From Angiostrongylus vasorum (taxonomy: Eukaryota > Nematoda > Chromadorea > Rhabditida > Metastrongylidae): a stretch of DNA of 64,000 bases. The stretch is from positions 1,736,001 through 1,800,000 of the forward strand of contig JADANN010000458.1 of the NCBI GenBank assembly GCA_018806985.1, read 5' to 3'. Made by a program: the position numbers and the translations under genes. This document shows, piece after piece, positions 10,499-25,400 of this stretch (the first letter of the stretch is position 1; every line of letters begins with the position of its first letter). The notes beneath the pieces were generated by a model. It was given only the letters and a program-made list of their open reading frames with translations, was not told the origin of the DNA and made no database searches.

Positions 10499-13400
10499 CT
10501 AATAGGGACGCTTCTCAAACCTGGAAAAAATGAGTTCATTGATAGGTAGAACTCTCACTGAAACCTGTCACTACAGTAACACACCGATATGTGGATAGAT
10601 GCAAATTCACAGAGATAGGTGCACGTCAATTTACACACAGTCAGAGAAGTCATGCAGCGGAAACAAAGCGGAGCAGTAGCGAAATGAACAACGGCGGACC
10701 AGTGACGGCTGTTGTGCCAAACTCTAATGGATAGATAGACTTGCAGAAGAATGACAATCAACATGGTGATTGGTGCAGACTGTAGACTACCCAACGACTG
10801 TATTCCTACCGATAGGCCTAGCTGTTGTTTCAAGATGGCCCCTTGACCAATAATGGTGAATGTCCGGCTCAACGTCGTAAACACTGTAACCGATAAATTG
10901 AAGACATTCACGGCGACGCCTAATCTAGTATTCCCATTTGGAGCTACACTTCCTTAGCTGAGTGCCACAATTGTAAACGATGAAATTCCACAAAGTTATC
11001 TAGTCATCATTTTTATTGTTTTGCTGAATGCCCGACTTATGAAAACTTAATATGTCAAGACGACCTAATGAAACCTTTAAAATCTCCTTAGGCAATTCGA
11101 AGTTCATCTAGGCATATTAACGCTTTGTCGACTTCGGACTAAAACCTACTCCTGAAATTCGGTGGAGTATCAAATCAAACAACAGCAATATGTCCTTTAA
11201 ACCAAAATTGTTTAGAAACGAGTACCTCCACCCGCGTGCGTTTGTATAGTTACTGAGTCGTCGAATAGTAAGAAAAGGACTAAAAGCGATACTTACGAAT
11301 GAAGTGAATGCACACCACCCTCGATTTGCGCATTCGGTGAACGCCTCTCGAAACGTACTTTACCGGATGCTACCTTCTCGCTGAAAATAGCATAGCGGTC
11401 GTTAAGGGAAACAGAACTTTCCGTGTTTATCTATTTGAATCATTTTTGATATATTTTAATGTACTACTACTCCCTCTACTACTACTTACTGATAATGTTT
11501 ATTTTGCTCCATTCCTTCAGGAACAGATAATTACATGGCACAATAGCAAAACCTACTGTAATTCTTCCAGTGAACGCACACCGATGTCCTGAAAGCCATG
11601 CTGCACGCCGCGAACTAGATATGGTAAGAATTTGTGGCATGAACCACGATCTTTCATAGTCGCCGAAACACCCTGAGAAACCTTGATCTGGTCCGAATCT
11701 CTGAATCAAATTAAGATTATAAGACAGCATTAAAAACTGAACCATGATGCGTATTGAGGGACAGGAAAACTCACGTAGTGAAGTATCGGTCTTGACTAGA
11801 CGCATGTGCTTCCATCGCATCTAGTGAACCCATGCCGCGGTAGTTTTTCACACGAACTCCACCTGGACCCCAAAAATACTCCCCTGGTGCCTGAAAATAG
11901 TATAGCAAAGAATGAGACATAACTTTCATAGCTCATAGATATGCGAGTTTATGTATTGATGTTTAAACATATCTTTCCCAGCTTAAAGGAAACCTCGTTA
12001 AATTATGCAACTGAAAACTACTAGTTTAGATACCTTTCTAAAGGTCCCGCTTGCGTCGAGAAAAAATTACAATTATTGGCTTGAAAGAGGGTGGAACCAA
12101 TGGTGAACGTCGAGGATAGAACTGTTTCCATTCAGCAGACCCACCTCGGTGGTGCCTGCCAGAAGACCTCCCATCATGACCGCATTTGCGCCGAGAGCGA
12201 CCGCCTTTGTGATGTAACCGACATCCCGGATCCCGCCATCCGCAAGTACGGGCACTCCTCTGCTTCGAGCATATGAGGCTACGGCGTACACCGCTGAGCC
12301 TTGAGCTCTTCCGACAGCCATAACTGTAACAGTACCTTCAGAGCTTAGGCAAACACATCGCCAGTAACATGGGATGTTACTTGCGAGCTAGAAACCTCGA
12401 TTACTAATATTCTCCTTCTTTTTTCTACTTGCTTGAAAAAAAAAGACAAAATAATTTTACGATGAGGGCACTATGATAAAAAAGCCACCCACCACACTTT
12501 TTCTTTATCCGATTCAGGTCCTGGAGAGATGCTGTTCAAAATAAGAATTTTTGCATAGGGATTCAAAGCCTTCAGATTAGTGAATTAAATTCACACAGAA
12601 AAAATGTCTAGACACAAATTTATACGTTGCTGTTCATGTTGAACAAAGAATAAAATAAAAATGATAAAGCTCTTGGTTGACCAATCCATGAGGGATGCGT
12701 CATGCATTCGACTTCACTAAAGTATCGTTGGAGGTGGTTGAGTGCATATCTGGCCTTTACAATGACTTGCAGTGGCCTACCGATGTACACAGCCAGTGCT
12801 GCTATCCTCCCAGACAAGTCTGGTACCAACATCCCGACCCCGGAGGGATGGAAGGCTTGGTGACCCATGGACACGGGGATCGATTCCACGTGTGTCGAAG
12901 TGGCGCCTCCAACCACTGCGCCACACGCGCCGTGAACAAACCATACGTTATTACAACGCTAATAGGGCCAAAAATTTCTAGGAATTGTTAGACATTCTAA
13001 CCTGAATTTGGTTTTCCTATCTTTTCTGCCGAAGAGATCCGTTACATGCAAAAAACATTCTCAACTGCACGTCTTTAGATGAAAAGAAAAAGAAGTTGGT
13101 GCGTTCGTTTGAAAATCAGCTAAATTCGTGTTCAACTACGTTGAATTCAATGATGCAGAGGGGTAGTACTGCACGACAACTTGCAGTATTCAGAAGATAG
13201 ACAGCTGTTTGTTTTCCGCACTCATCTTCTCTGCTAGTGATGAAATCATTCGGTGACGATGTAGCCCCGTTCAACCTGCGATCTGTTGTTGTTTAGCTGC
13301 CACAACTCACATCTGTTTCTCCCTCTCTCCTTCTCCCTCTCTCCCTCTCTCTCTCTCTCTCTCCCTCTCTCTCTAGCTTCCACTTATGTTCTCACCTTAG

Positions 13401-16400
13401 ATCATTCTATAGGAAATGCAACAAGTTTAACAACTTACTGTCTTGAGTAATGCAAATCGATCCACTGCCCATTCCGACTCGCAACGCGTCAGCACCAGCG
13501 TCGATCAGCAATTTCGCCTGCGCCTTGGTCACCACTAAACTTATTGATGCTTCAAATAATAAACCATTGATGTAAAACAACGAAGACAATATGGACAAAG
13601 ACGATAATCAGGGCTGTAAAACGAGGATGATAAACCAGACAATCAAGAAACTCTTTGGAATTGGTCGTTGGTAAAATTTCCTCACAACTGTAACCGAAAT
13701 AGAACACCAAGAGACAAGTCAAAGAATATATAACCGTGATTCACTTTGACAGAATTTCTTCCGAGTTGAAAAGAAATCTGCTAAGAACAGGTTGGGAGAA
13801 TTTCAAGATGTAGGTGTAAAAGAATAAAAGTGAAAAGAAAAAAAACAAACGATGTAGTCCAGTACCGTTTCCGGCAATGACATCCAGAGTCGGATAGGTT
13901 TTTTTGATGTACTTGAGCATTTCAATCTGATATGTCGATGAACCATTCGACGAGTCCTGTGAATAAAAATGTATAAAGCAACTATTCAAACTATCCATTT
14001 TACTAAAGATGTTTCGAAATAATACTTGTGGGGAAAAGAACAACACTAAACCTCATAAATTCCCAAGCATTTTATCATTCCTTTTAAAAACACAGACCTC
14101 ACCTTATGAAAACTCTACTTTTGAAAAAAAAACCATTAAACCGCTGGTTTTTTTACAGCGGTGTGCTGGAATCCCCATCAATACCTCCGTATTTTTTGAA
14201 AGCTTGTTGCACTTGTCAAAGCAAAACCACAACGAAAACAGGGTATTCGGATACAAGCAAGTGCAGGCAATCAGCCTATCATCATTGGGCATTTCGTGCA
14301 AGGCGGCGTATCAGTTTCCAACCTTCTTATTAAAACTCTTCTTTTTTCTTTTCTTCTTAGAACTTAGAACCTTTTTCCTCTTTCTTATTCTTAGAATAAC
14401 CTTCTTTTCTTCTAATTTCTTCTTAGAACTCGACATCGCAGATCCATCTCGTAGCTATAGAACGCTATTCTATTGCGGTATTACAACACAACACTGCAAT
14501 ATCTATTGTTTAACTCTCACTCGCAGCTCCTCACTCCTCGTCACGACACAAATCCACTTCTCAGAACCCAGCATGACTACTTACACAGCAACGATTATTC
14601 GAATATTTTCTTGGATTATTGAGCTAACGCGAGGTTGGGGAAAAAAATTGATTTGGCTAACGATTTAGCGCCTTCGCCTTCTTCAGAATCGCGACGAGTT
14701 GATTGTCTACAGTCCTTCGTCATTGCGATTTGGGTTTCGTAGCCGTACCGAGTCGAACCTTCTGCAGTGGAGTACTGCTTGAATGAAATAATCTCACTCG
14801 ACAGTCAGGATGCATGCTAATTTATTGTTATTCAACATGGTTTGCTTCTGTGACGTCAATGTATCTTGCAGAAGTCTGTGTTATATAAACTGGCACGCAG
14901 CGTGGCAATATTTCCCCTTTGAAGAAAGGCGAAGACGCCGAAACACTAGCCAAATAAAACTTTTTACCAACCTAGTACTATCTTGGTAATCCAAGAATAT
15001 ATTAACTTCTTACGCCTAATTTTAACGACTGATTGAAAAACTGAATTTTTGAAACCATTCAGTTAATTAGCCGTTGTAATATTCAGTAACTCTTTAACCA
15101 CTGAGTGACTGCTAACTGCGACGCATCGGTCGCTAAACCATTTGCAAAAGCCTGAAAGATAGAGGCATGCAGTGGTGAAGGAAGAACGATAAGTGAGAAC
15201 GGGTCTTCACTCAAAATACCAGATGTGGTTAGCAATGCGAACAGTGCAGAATTACTAATCTAACAGTTTTCGTTTCAAAATCGTCCTACCAGAAATTGAA
15301 GTAATCGGATAAAGTCAGCCATCTACAGAACTCAAGAACGATATTTCCTGTAGATAAAATTGGGGGAAATATCGCTAAGCAAGATTTCACAGTTGGACTT
15401 CAAAAAATATTGCGTTTGTTATGCAGAAGAGTACATGGATACTTCCAAACCAAACATAAATCCACTAATTAAAGAATGTGCACAATGGTGAAAAGAACGA
15501 TGGTCTCTGGAGACTATCTAGAAGATGGCAAATGTGTTCGTGACCCAGGAAAATGGTTCAAGTCGAGGGACTGAATACCGTGAAGCACTTTCAACTAACT
15601 AAACCATCTCTTTGGGAAGGGGACATAAAAGACATCATTCTCACACCTCACATCTCATCAACACTACACTTCCACACATGAAGTGAATTGAGATTGTGCT
15701 CGAGTCCTGAGAATTTATGCATTCAGAAATTCAGGTGTGAGCGCTGATATCTCTCAAACAAACAAAACGGCTGGCCTTTTCTTAAGCGTAAAGAGTTTCA
15801 CGATTCAAACTCACTACAGAGAAATAAAAATGATGTAGAAGTGCGCGAAGCTCAATGGATAGCGATGCCCTAGAATAAACACACAGTCGTTTGTTCGATT
15901 ATTCGCCCAGAGCAAACCAAGCTCAATATCCCCTTTAACGCGGTATCCGTAGGTGACTTGCTTGGCAGGATAAAAGCACTGAATTGATAAATCGATAGAC
16001 ACCCATTAGCCATAGTACAAGCATTCAAAAACCTTCAAGATGCTTAAAGGTGTACAATGCACGGTGCATCCTTAAAGAATAGACATTTGGAATATCAATG
16101 AGACCAAATAAGACAAAGGTGCACTTTTTTGCCTCCATGGACACAGTGCTTAAGGCATTTTCAAGTTTTGTAATTTTGAATCGCAACTGAAGAAAGTACA
16201 GGAACGAAGCTACAAGCAGTAATAGACGTACAATCACAATAACGTCAACTCCAGCTTCTACCAGCAATTGCAGAGCCTTTTTGGACGTCTCCCTGGTGTT
16301 GATGGCAGCTCCACACAATAACTGGCCCTTCGAATCGTAGGATGCCATCGGATAGTCACGAGCCCTGAACAACGACAAACTCGCTACCTCATAAAAGACG

Positions 16401-19400
16401 TTCAAATTCAAATCAAATCTGAAATCAAAAGACAGTAACTTGAATATGACTATTATTGTGTCTGATTAGGGATAAAAAATACCGGGTCTAACAATAGGTG
16501 AAAACTATTTCTAAAGACAAAGATAAAATTTTTCAAAATCGCTGGACTTTTGGAGTATACTTGGCAGAAAAGCTAAATTACATAGCAAAATTTCATCCCA
16601 CCCAGGTTGACAGCCCTTTATGTTCCGAGCTGAAGCCTAAATACGTGAAACATTCACGTTGTCGACACTCCGGCGTTGTTGCAATCAAAATGAACATGAT
16701 TCCCTCAGATTCAAATGAGGAAGTGTGATGAAAACTCGAAATACCCTGATAATGATATCTCGGAATTCCAAAAAAGACCTGTAAAAAACAACAACAGCTT
16801 GAGTTTATATACAACACACTATGCATTACTACCAAGAACGTTGAGCAGTGACAACAACGAGTAAGAGACAACCAAATTTTAAGCTACGCTGGACGTCGCT
16901 GACTGCCTACAACAACATATGCAGCTGGCACATTCCACACCCGAAAAAGTGTCAAAAACCCATCTTCACTAGTCTCAAGGCCACATGAAAACCTATGTGG
17001 TTGCCATGTTATTTTTACTGCTGTTACTATCCTCCCAAAGGTTTACGTTCTCATCGTGGCTACGAGGTGTTCCTGGGGGTCAGACTGCGATGTACAGCGG
17101 GGGATTCATTCCCTAGCAGGGTCTCCCAAGTTCAGAAGGAGTCCGGCGTTTCCATTAGGAAGCCTAGCTAAGAGTAAACTAATACCAGGATCCACCACCG
17201 TCTTGGTATCAAAGTCGAAAGGTGGCAAATCTCCCTGTGATTCACAAGGGCTGCGATTGCTCGTGGTGGTGAAGACCTGGGGCAGACTTTGGCCAGGCTA
17301 ACCTCGGAATTTCAGGCAACCACAATGGCTTAACCAGCAAATCTCCGAAAAATGGAGATTAAGCTGGGGCCCGCACAACCAGTGAGGACGGGCCATTCAA
17401 GTATCAAGTATCAAGTAAGTTACTATCATTATTACCATTATTATTACATGACCCGACATCATGTTTATCACGACGTGCGGGTCTGAACACTTCTTGGTCC
17501 CAATTGTTTCCTGGCAGCCACCATCCACGTAGGCCTTCGGAGTCTGCGCATGGGGTAGGCTGATGGTTGACGAAATTGGTTTTTTCAATGAAGGCCGTTA
17601 AATAATGGTCGAATCGATTGCTCTTGGAATAATGCAATAAGCGTGCTAGGGTGTTGGCAGGTGAATGAGATGGAATGAGCGTGTTGCAGACATATGATGT
17701 CAATTTCCCGACTCCGTAAAGATGAGAAGCTCCGTGGGTCCAGAGGTGGAACGAGCGCCTGGATTGCTTCGGTCGTTCGCCAATTTGGGACAATTCTAGA
17801 GACTGTTGCCGTTATGGTAGAAATAGTCTTCTCCATAAAGGCCTTTCAACTGGCTGTGGTGGCCGCCTAAAAAAGCCCAAGGTAATGAAACCTCCGTTGC
17901 AAACTTGCTGCCTCAAGTTTGAATATCAGTGAAAATGAACGCAGGATAGGAAAATGTGGAGATCAATGATATCAACGAATATAAATAGACAAGAACTATA
18001 TTATAGAGAATATTTTAAAGAAAAGGTTCTCCAGTTCACCACATGAATAATTAATCCAGAAAACCGAACAGAAAAACTAAGGACTGCTCGCCAAAAGGTG
18101 TAAAAGATTTGCTGAACATGCATCTGTTCTCAGTAAACAAGTTTGGAACGCCTCTCATCCATTAGCACAGAGGTAGAGATCTCAATCGTTACCACTACCA
18201 GAATAACAGGAAAGTAATAGTGGATCCAACAGCAGCAAACTTAAGACATGTGTTAGTTAATTCCAATTACAGATAATCTTTTCAAAAGCAAGAACATCGG
18301 TATAAGTGCAAAAACTAGTAGAAGTAGTTCACAAGTTATATTCGAACCAGTTCACCAAAATCTCGTCGGGATCTACGCGCTCATCATATGCTCGGTTACA
18401 ACCCGAAATAAACGAAGAAGGAACTAATATCACTTCTCACGACGATAAGGATTGATGACAAAGAACAAATCCATTCTAACAGTTCTCGTCTCTAGCATTC
18501 CCTGGATAAAAGGCACAGAACCAGCAGCAGAGAGCACCACAGCCAAGACTAGCTTCGAGTTGGAAACCGGGTATCACACTCACTTCCTGCTACGCCTACG
18601 ACGTCTTCAAAGGAGAACGAGGAGAACGAGATCTCTCACCTATGAAAGACTTCGTATTTAACTCTCCATTTCTCAACAACGATAGTGAAGTTCTTCTAAC
18701 GCACTATTAAGGATGGTAAAAGAAGTTTCGGCAGGTTTTTGACATAACTAACCTTTGGCAGTTACAAAAAAGCATTTGACTAAACCGAAAAGAACGTCTT
18801 CCTATTGCCGATTAGGGGGAGACCCCTCCTGAATAATCACTCCTTCAGACTACTATCGCAACAATATCAAGAGATCGTTTATCCATCGCTCGCTTTCCAA
18901 GGGCGTTTAAAAACGATTCGAGTTGGCGACACCGCACCGCCAAATCTCTCCACTATCGCAAAGTAGTAGACAATAAATGTTATTCGATTGAAAAGGAGAG
19001 GACATTCAGCCCACAATACGAAAGGAAATAAAAAAGATATGGATGCTTTCCTGATTACACAATCCAAATCCTATTTGCATTCAATGGACATATGAAACGA
19101 CATAAAGAAGAAACTGTGTGGAGGAATCAGGGAAGTATAGATGATATTTGAGCTCTCAACGAAACCATCTATAGACCCAAAAATCCTGCTCATCTATCTA
19201 AACCAAGGGTTCTTCCACAACCATACTAAGCCGTTGACTACTCGACTGCCATCTCAATCGTTACTGGATCTCTAAAAGATATCAGCATGCATTAGCCTGA
19301 GTGAAACCATTGAAGAACATTGAAAAAAAGAACTGCGAAGAGCACCACAATTCGTGAAGATGAAACTATATGTGTCGAAGTGGTTAAACTTATGGCCCAA

Positions 19401-22400
19401 AATTAGTTCTCCAACTGTTTCATGCAGTTTTCCAGCAACGAAAGCTGCAATGATACAGCGAAGATAGATGTTTCAGAGAAAAAAGAAACAAGCTGCGTTG
19501 CAAAAAATTCTGTTCATTTTGAACATTTTTACCTCTTGATTAATGCTTTTAGCTCAACTTGAGCGATATTCCCATTATGATGACATTCCTTAAAAACAGC
19601 TCACAACATTCTACTTCGATTTCCTTCTTGTTGATCACCACTATAGAAGGAACTGACTCAGAAGCTTCTTCGCCAACTCAAGCTTCTGTCAATGGATTCA
19701 AGGCTACACATTTCATCTAAATTACAATAAACTACTATGGAACTCACCTTTAGTAAATCAGATCGACACAGCAACGCGATAAGTTCACCTTTGTCGTTGA
19801 CAATAGGAAGTTTACCTGAGAAAAAATACAAAATTAGCCTAACCGACTAACAGAAGCTGAATCTCCGTGTTGTTAAAGACTGAACTTTCTGGCGCTGACA
19901 AGAAATTAATTCCAGTACCGACTTCGACAAGTTTACAGAACCCATTTTCCATAGCCTACAACGGTGAGACATTCGATAGAAATCCTATAAAGTGAAATTC
20001 TTCCGCTAAGTCAATCGATAATAAATATCCAGTCGTCGTGAAAGCCCCTGCCATGAAAGCTAGTATCGATAAAACTAGCTGAGAGACAGGGGAAACGAAG
20101 GACCCGCATGGTGTGGTGGTGAGCGCGTTATTCCCCCAGAAAGGACAATAGCGCGTTCTGCTCCTCACCATAGACACCAGCTGTCCGGAGTTTTGCAAAT
20201 ATCTCAGCATCATTGCGCTTGTTTCACAAATAATACCCTGCCGTGAAAGCTAGTAAAAAGGCAGTAAATAAAAAGTCAACATTGTGAAATCCAACTATAT
20301 CCTCAGCTCAACTGGGTTCAGTGCCGACTTGGGCTACCCAGATCAATCCCGTTGACGGGTGATTGCTGATGGCAGTGATCGATACAGTCATAGTAACATT
20401 ATTAAAGAAACGACAAAAAATATTCCATTGCTGTTATTACTCATGAGAACTGAATGAAGTGGTGTTACATTACAGCATGCATTGATTTTAGTTTGGGGTA
20501 CAATCTATTTAGTCAATGATAAAATAAAAGTCTTTTCCAGAGCTCTGTTCAACTTCGCAATCCAAAGAAGGATTACAGTCAGATAACTAAGAATCTCACC
20601 TAGCCGATTGTCCTTGAGAATCTTCTGCGCCTTCTCCATGGTTAGTGATATATCACCCAGAACGAGTTTACTGCCATCGACCATAATGTCGGTTATCGGT
20701 GTCCGTTTTTGAACTTCCACGTCGACGTCAATGAAATCGAAATCGCGAGAGGTAATCATACCTGAAACTCAGCCTTAGTTACTGTTCATTCAAACCCATA
20801 AATCAACAGACTTTCACATGTTTGCAAAAAACCACAACTTGTATGCATAGTTTTCCGGAATGCGTGGAAATAAACACAAATTTATTCGTCTTTGCAAAGG
20901 CAAACCTACGACGATATTTGTTTATGAGCCCACATTTGGATGTATGAACGTACATATAACATTGTTGTCCATACGAGTACAATCGTAATCTCACTATGCA
21001 ACGATGCGTGTTGATTTCAATGATCACATGGCAGTGTAGAAGGAACAAAGCAGACAATGAGCGTTGATCTCAATCAACCTTTTTCGTCGTTTTGTTGTAA
21101 AGAGTTTCTTTCCGTGCTATACTTCTTCTAACAAATCGATGGTTTCCAGATTTTATACAGGATGTAGTCCGAGCAAAGGTATTTCTTACACATAAAATTT
21201 CGAGAGAACTGCGAATGAGTTTGTTCCATACACCAGATAATAGTGGAGATGAGACTACTCCGATAATTTCGCCGTTGAGAATGCCACAGATGAGAATGCT
21301 ACTAGTATGTCAATTACGTTGAAATGGCGCATGTGGCGCAGTGGTTGGAGGCGCCACGGCGACGCACACGTGGAATCGATCCCCGCGCCAATGGCCCACC
21401 AAGCCTTCCCTCTCCGGGGTCGGCAAATTCGTAGCAGACTTGTTTGGGAGGATAGCGGCACTGGCTCTATCCATCGGCAGGCCGCTGCTACTCATTGTAA
21501 AGGCAAGATATGCATTCAATCACCTCCAAATGATGCTTAATGAAGTCGAATGCACGGCGCATCCCCCCAGGGATTGATCAACGCCGAGAGCTTCTTAGCT
21601 TTATGTCAACAACCGTCCTGTATAAAAAAGCATTGCCGGGTGAGGTTTCCTCATTCGCGCGGTGCTGAGCGGAAGAAGATACGACTAGATAATGTATAGC
21701 GGGAGGATTCATTTTCCCCAATAGGGCGTCACAAGCTGAGGAGTCCAGCTTTTTCCATCAGGTAGTCCAGCTAAGAGTAAACCAATACCAGGATGCACCA
21801 CCGTCTTGGTACCGAACTAGTCGCATGGTGGTAAATCACCAAATCTCCCTCTGATCCACAAATGTGGCGACTGTCTGCGGTGGTGACGACCTGGGGCAAG
21901 GCTGACCTCGGACTCCAGTGAAGCATTACGGCTAAACCAGCAAAACTCCGAAGAAAAAATGGAAAATATGCTGGGCCATCCAAGCATCAAAGGTATTCAA
22001 GTATAACTACTCATCGTCTTGCACTATTGATATACTGAAGCCACCGTTTTGCACATTCAGCCTAACCTGCATTGTACGCAATGTAATTGGTTCGGAAATA
22101 ATGTCCACTTTCCACTTCAACCAACTTATCGTAATTTACATTAGACTTCATTAGTTGGAATAAAAAATCCACAAATCCCCCGTCTACAAGATATAAGTTA
22201 TCTTATCCTATTAAGACCAAATTATGATTTAATACTAGATCCTATAAGATGTATTTATTCCACTTTAGTGCTTCAAGGCTCATATTTCGAAGATGATTTA
22301 TGTTTGCACTTTCTACTCTCCCGTTGAAAATTTCAAAAAATTAAATTTCGTTAGCAACCTTTTAAAATTCCTTATTCTTAACATATCTAGGTTTGAAAGG

Positions 22401-25400
22401 ACACTGTGAAAATTATGTATTTGACTAATGGAACAGAACAGAGCCTTTTTCAAGGCAAATACTGGTGCCCATAAAAAGGATAAAGCTCTCGGCGTTAACG
22501 GATCGCTGAGGGACGCCCAATGCACTCGACTTCATTAAGAGTCGTTGGGGGTGAATAAATGCACATATGGCCTTCACAATGACTCGCGGTGGCCTACCGG
22601 TGTATTGAGACAGTGCTGCTACCCTCCTAGACAAGTCTGATACCAATCTACCGACCCCGGAGGGATGGAGGGCTTGGTGAGCCTGGGGGCGTTGGGTGGG
22701 TCCCAAGTGCATTGCAGGGTACCTCTACCCACTGCGCTATAGGTTCCTACAATGGTTCTAATATCGAATAGAAATAAAACTCCACATTAAAACTTTCTTC
22801 TCGTACCCATTCCTTGTAAAAAATTATATTACAGAAATAAAGTATAAGGATTTTTGAAGAAACAGCGTTACTTTTAAACCACCCTTTATAAATATGTGAA
22901 GTTCTGAGTTCTTGCAGTACTCCAGCTAGCCCACAAAATGACGTCAGTTATCGAAAACGTGCTTGGGGCCTTATGTGTTAACACTACTCATGTAACTGAA
23001 GTGCACTCTTATGTCGGTATTACTATTTATACGTACTATGTACTATTTACTATTACTATCTATCACTATTTATACATACTATATACTATTTATACATAAA
23101 GGTTTAATTGCCGAAGATTGACGCCAAAGTGGCGAAAGCAATACGAAATCCCGAAGCGGGATGCTGAAGTTAAATGTTTTTGTAATAAAATCAAAGAACA
23201 CATTTTCTGTATCGAGTGACACAAGAGACCTTTGCTGAAGAGAATTTTACGGGAAGAGGGAAAGGAAACGAGCAGCAAGCGTTGATTTTAATGCGCACAG
23301 CCGGTGGCTCAATGAGGAATATGTTCCGAGAAACATCTCTGTGTTGAGGTTTGACATTTAGGACATTCACGCTGTCAATTGTCATACGAAACCAGATAAC
23401 AAATGAACAAAAGAGTAGATGTCGCTGAATTTTTATAGTTTTTGGGTCATCCACCGAGCTCTTTCCTAGAAAAAGGACCAACTAACTTAAGTCATTAATA
23501 TTTTTGCGCTCTATCTAGGATATAAAAACTATCCTTCAGCTTTCTTGATGTCAGAGATATCTTTAAACTAACCTATTAATTTTGAACCGACTTTCCCAGT
23601 TTCGGTGACCGGCGCTCCAGTATAACCGTAATTCTTCTTGATTTGCAGCATATCCCAGAGACTTGCGTCTGGTTTCAGGCAATGCGGCTGCATCACGAAG
23701 CCTTGCTTGAAACGCTATAAAAACCACAAGTAGTTCGTATTAAAAATCCCTGATACGTTCCCCTTTATTCATTACTTTCATGACGACGGAATATTCTAGA
23801 CAAAGACGGCTGTTCAGCGGTTGTACGAACCCAGTGATTAAATGATTTTCTCTAACACGTGATCACTTCTGACTCATGATAACATTATTACGGCCAGAAT
23901 TCACACTTGGTTACGTTTTTTCCAAACAACATCATAAATAATATCGACCGTTCCTTCCTATGTGGACCAGTTCCTACCTTAAAAAGTGCGAAAGTCTCCA
24001 TGAGACTCTCTCACCTTCCCATGACGTATGAAGTGTTACAATAATAGATGTCCCTCTCCCTTGCGGAACATCCATCAGCAGTCCGCTATAGTCGTTTGTT
24101 CCCCTTCCTAGCATGAACGACACTTTTTCTTTCTGTGACTGGGTAGTAAAGTAACGCAGTTGTAAAACGTAGTTACGATGGTTTCTAGGACCGGTGACTG
24201 AAAATGCTTTGAGATCATCCCACCCTCAACTATTCACTGCTTCAACCTTTTTTTTGAAATTGAATTCTCTCAAAATAAAAAGACACAAATTTTTCAAGAC
24301 AAAAAAGAAAACATTCCCTTAAAAATAGAGCTCAATATCTAACAACCGCAAGCAATGAGGCAACAACTTGCAAAGTTAAAAAAATTACAATGAATGTTGA
24401 TTACCTTCACTTTGAGCACCTCAGCAGCTTGATCTTCTAATCTTGCAAAATTCGCATGGATGATACCCATTCCACCGTAGAGCTGAAATAGTGGTATTCT
24501 TTTCTGCATAAAATTATGAAAGAGGACGGGTAAATAAAAAAATTGGTCCACTTTATGGATTTGAAATTGCACCGTCAACACTAAATGCTTAATTTCACAT
24601 CTTCATGAAGACTTGGAAACGATCTAACAAGAAAGGAATCTCTTTACTCAGTACAGCATGAAATCAATGACTTCATTTCAAACAGAGTTCCGAAATCTGA
24701 CCACTCAGGCCATTTTTTTAATAATTCACGAAAATGTAGCGCAAAAAAACCTACACCTAACGGCTTTTCCTTAGAATATTAGAAATCTGAATGATAAGCA
24801 GAATCTAACGCTCGCCGTCTTCGAAAAATACTTCAATAAGGCCACATAAAATCGTTAACAGTAACTAGTGAGTTTTAAACACACTGGACGATACATACTT
24901 TCTTGCTTGGATATTTGGACGACCCGTCCTCAGTGACTGTGCGAGCCGTAGCAAAATATCGATTTTTTCCGGAGTTCTGGTGGTTTTCCCATTGTGTTTC
25001 CTTGGAGCCCCGAGGTCAGCCTGGTCAAAGCCTGCCCCAGGTCGCCACCACCACAGATAGTCGCCGCCCTCGTAGATTACAGGGTGATTCGCCACCATGT
25101 GAGTAGTTTGGTAACAGGACGGTGGTGGATCCTGTTATTGGTTTACTCTTCGCTGGGCTTCATGGTGAAAATCCCGGACTCCTCAGCTTTGGAGACTGCC
25201 TGGGGGATGATTCCCCCCGCTGTACATCGCAACCCTACACCCAGGAACACCTCCTAGCCACGATGAGGCGGTAAACCGTTGGAAGGGGACGATATATAGG
25301 ATACCCAAATCCACAAACATCATCAAAAACACGTTTGCTGAACTCGGCCCCTGCTGCAACTAGCACCGAATGTAGTCATTTTGCAACGCACCCTTTTTAG

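Noticed and set aside
10555..10911. 118-codon minus-strand open frame between IMPDH exons 13 and 14
   Set aside because: It lies inside an intron, and the flanking exons join in phase without it; no recognisable domain.
14009..14668. 219-codon plus-strand open frame, the longest in the window
   Set aside because: Low-complexity Phe/Leu-rich translation of CTT/TTC-rich intron sequence of IMPDH, with no start context, domain or splice support.
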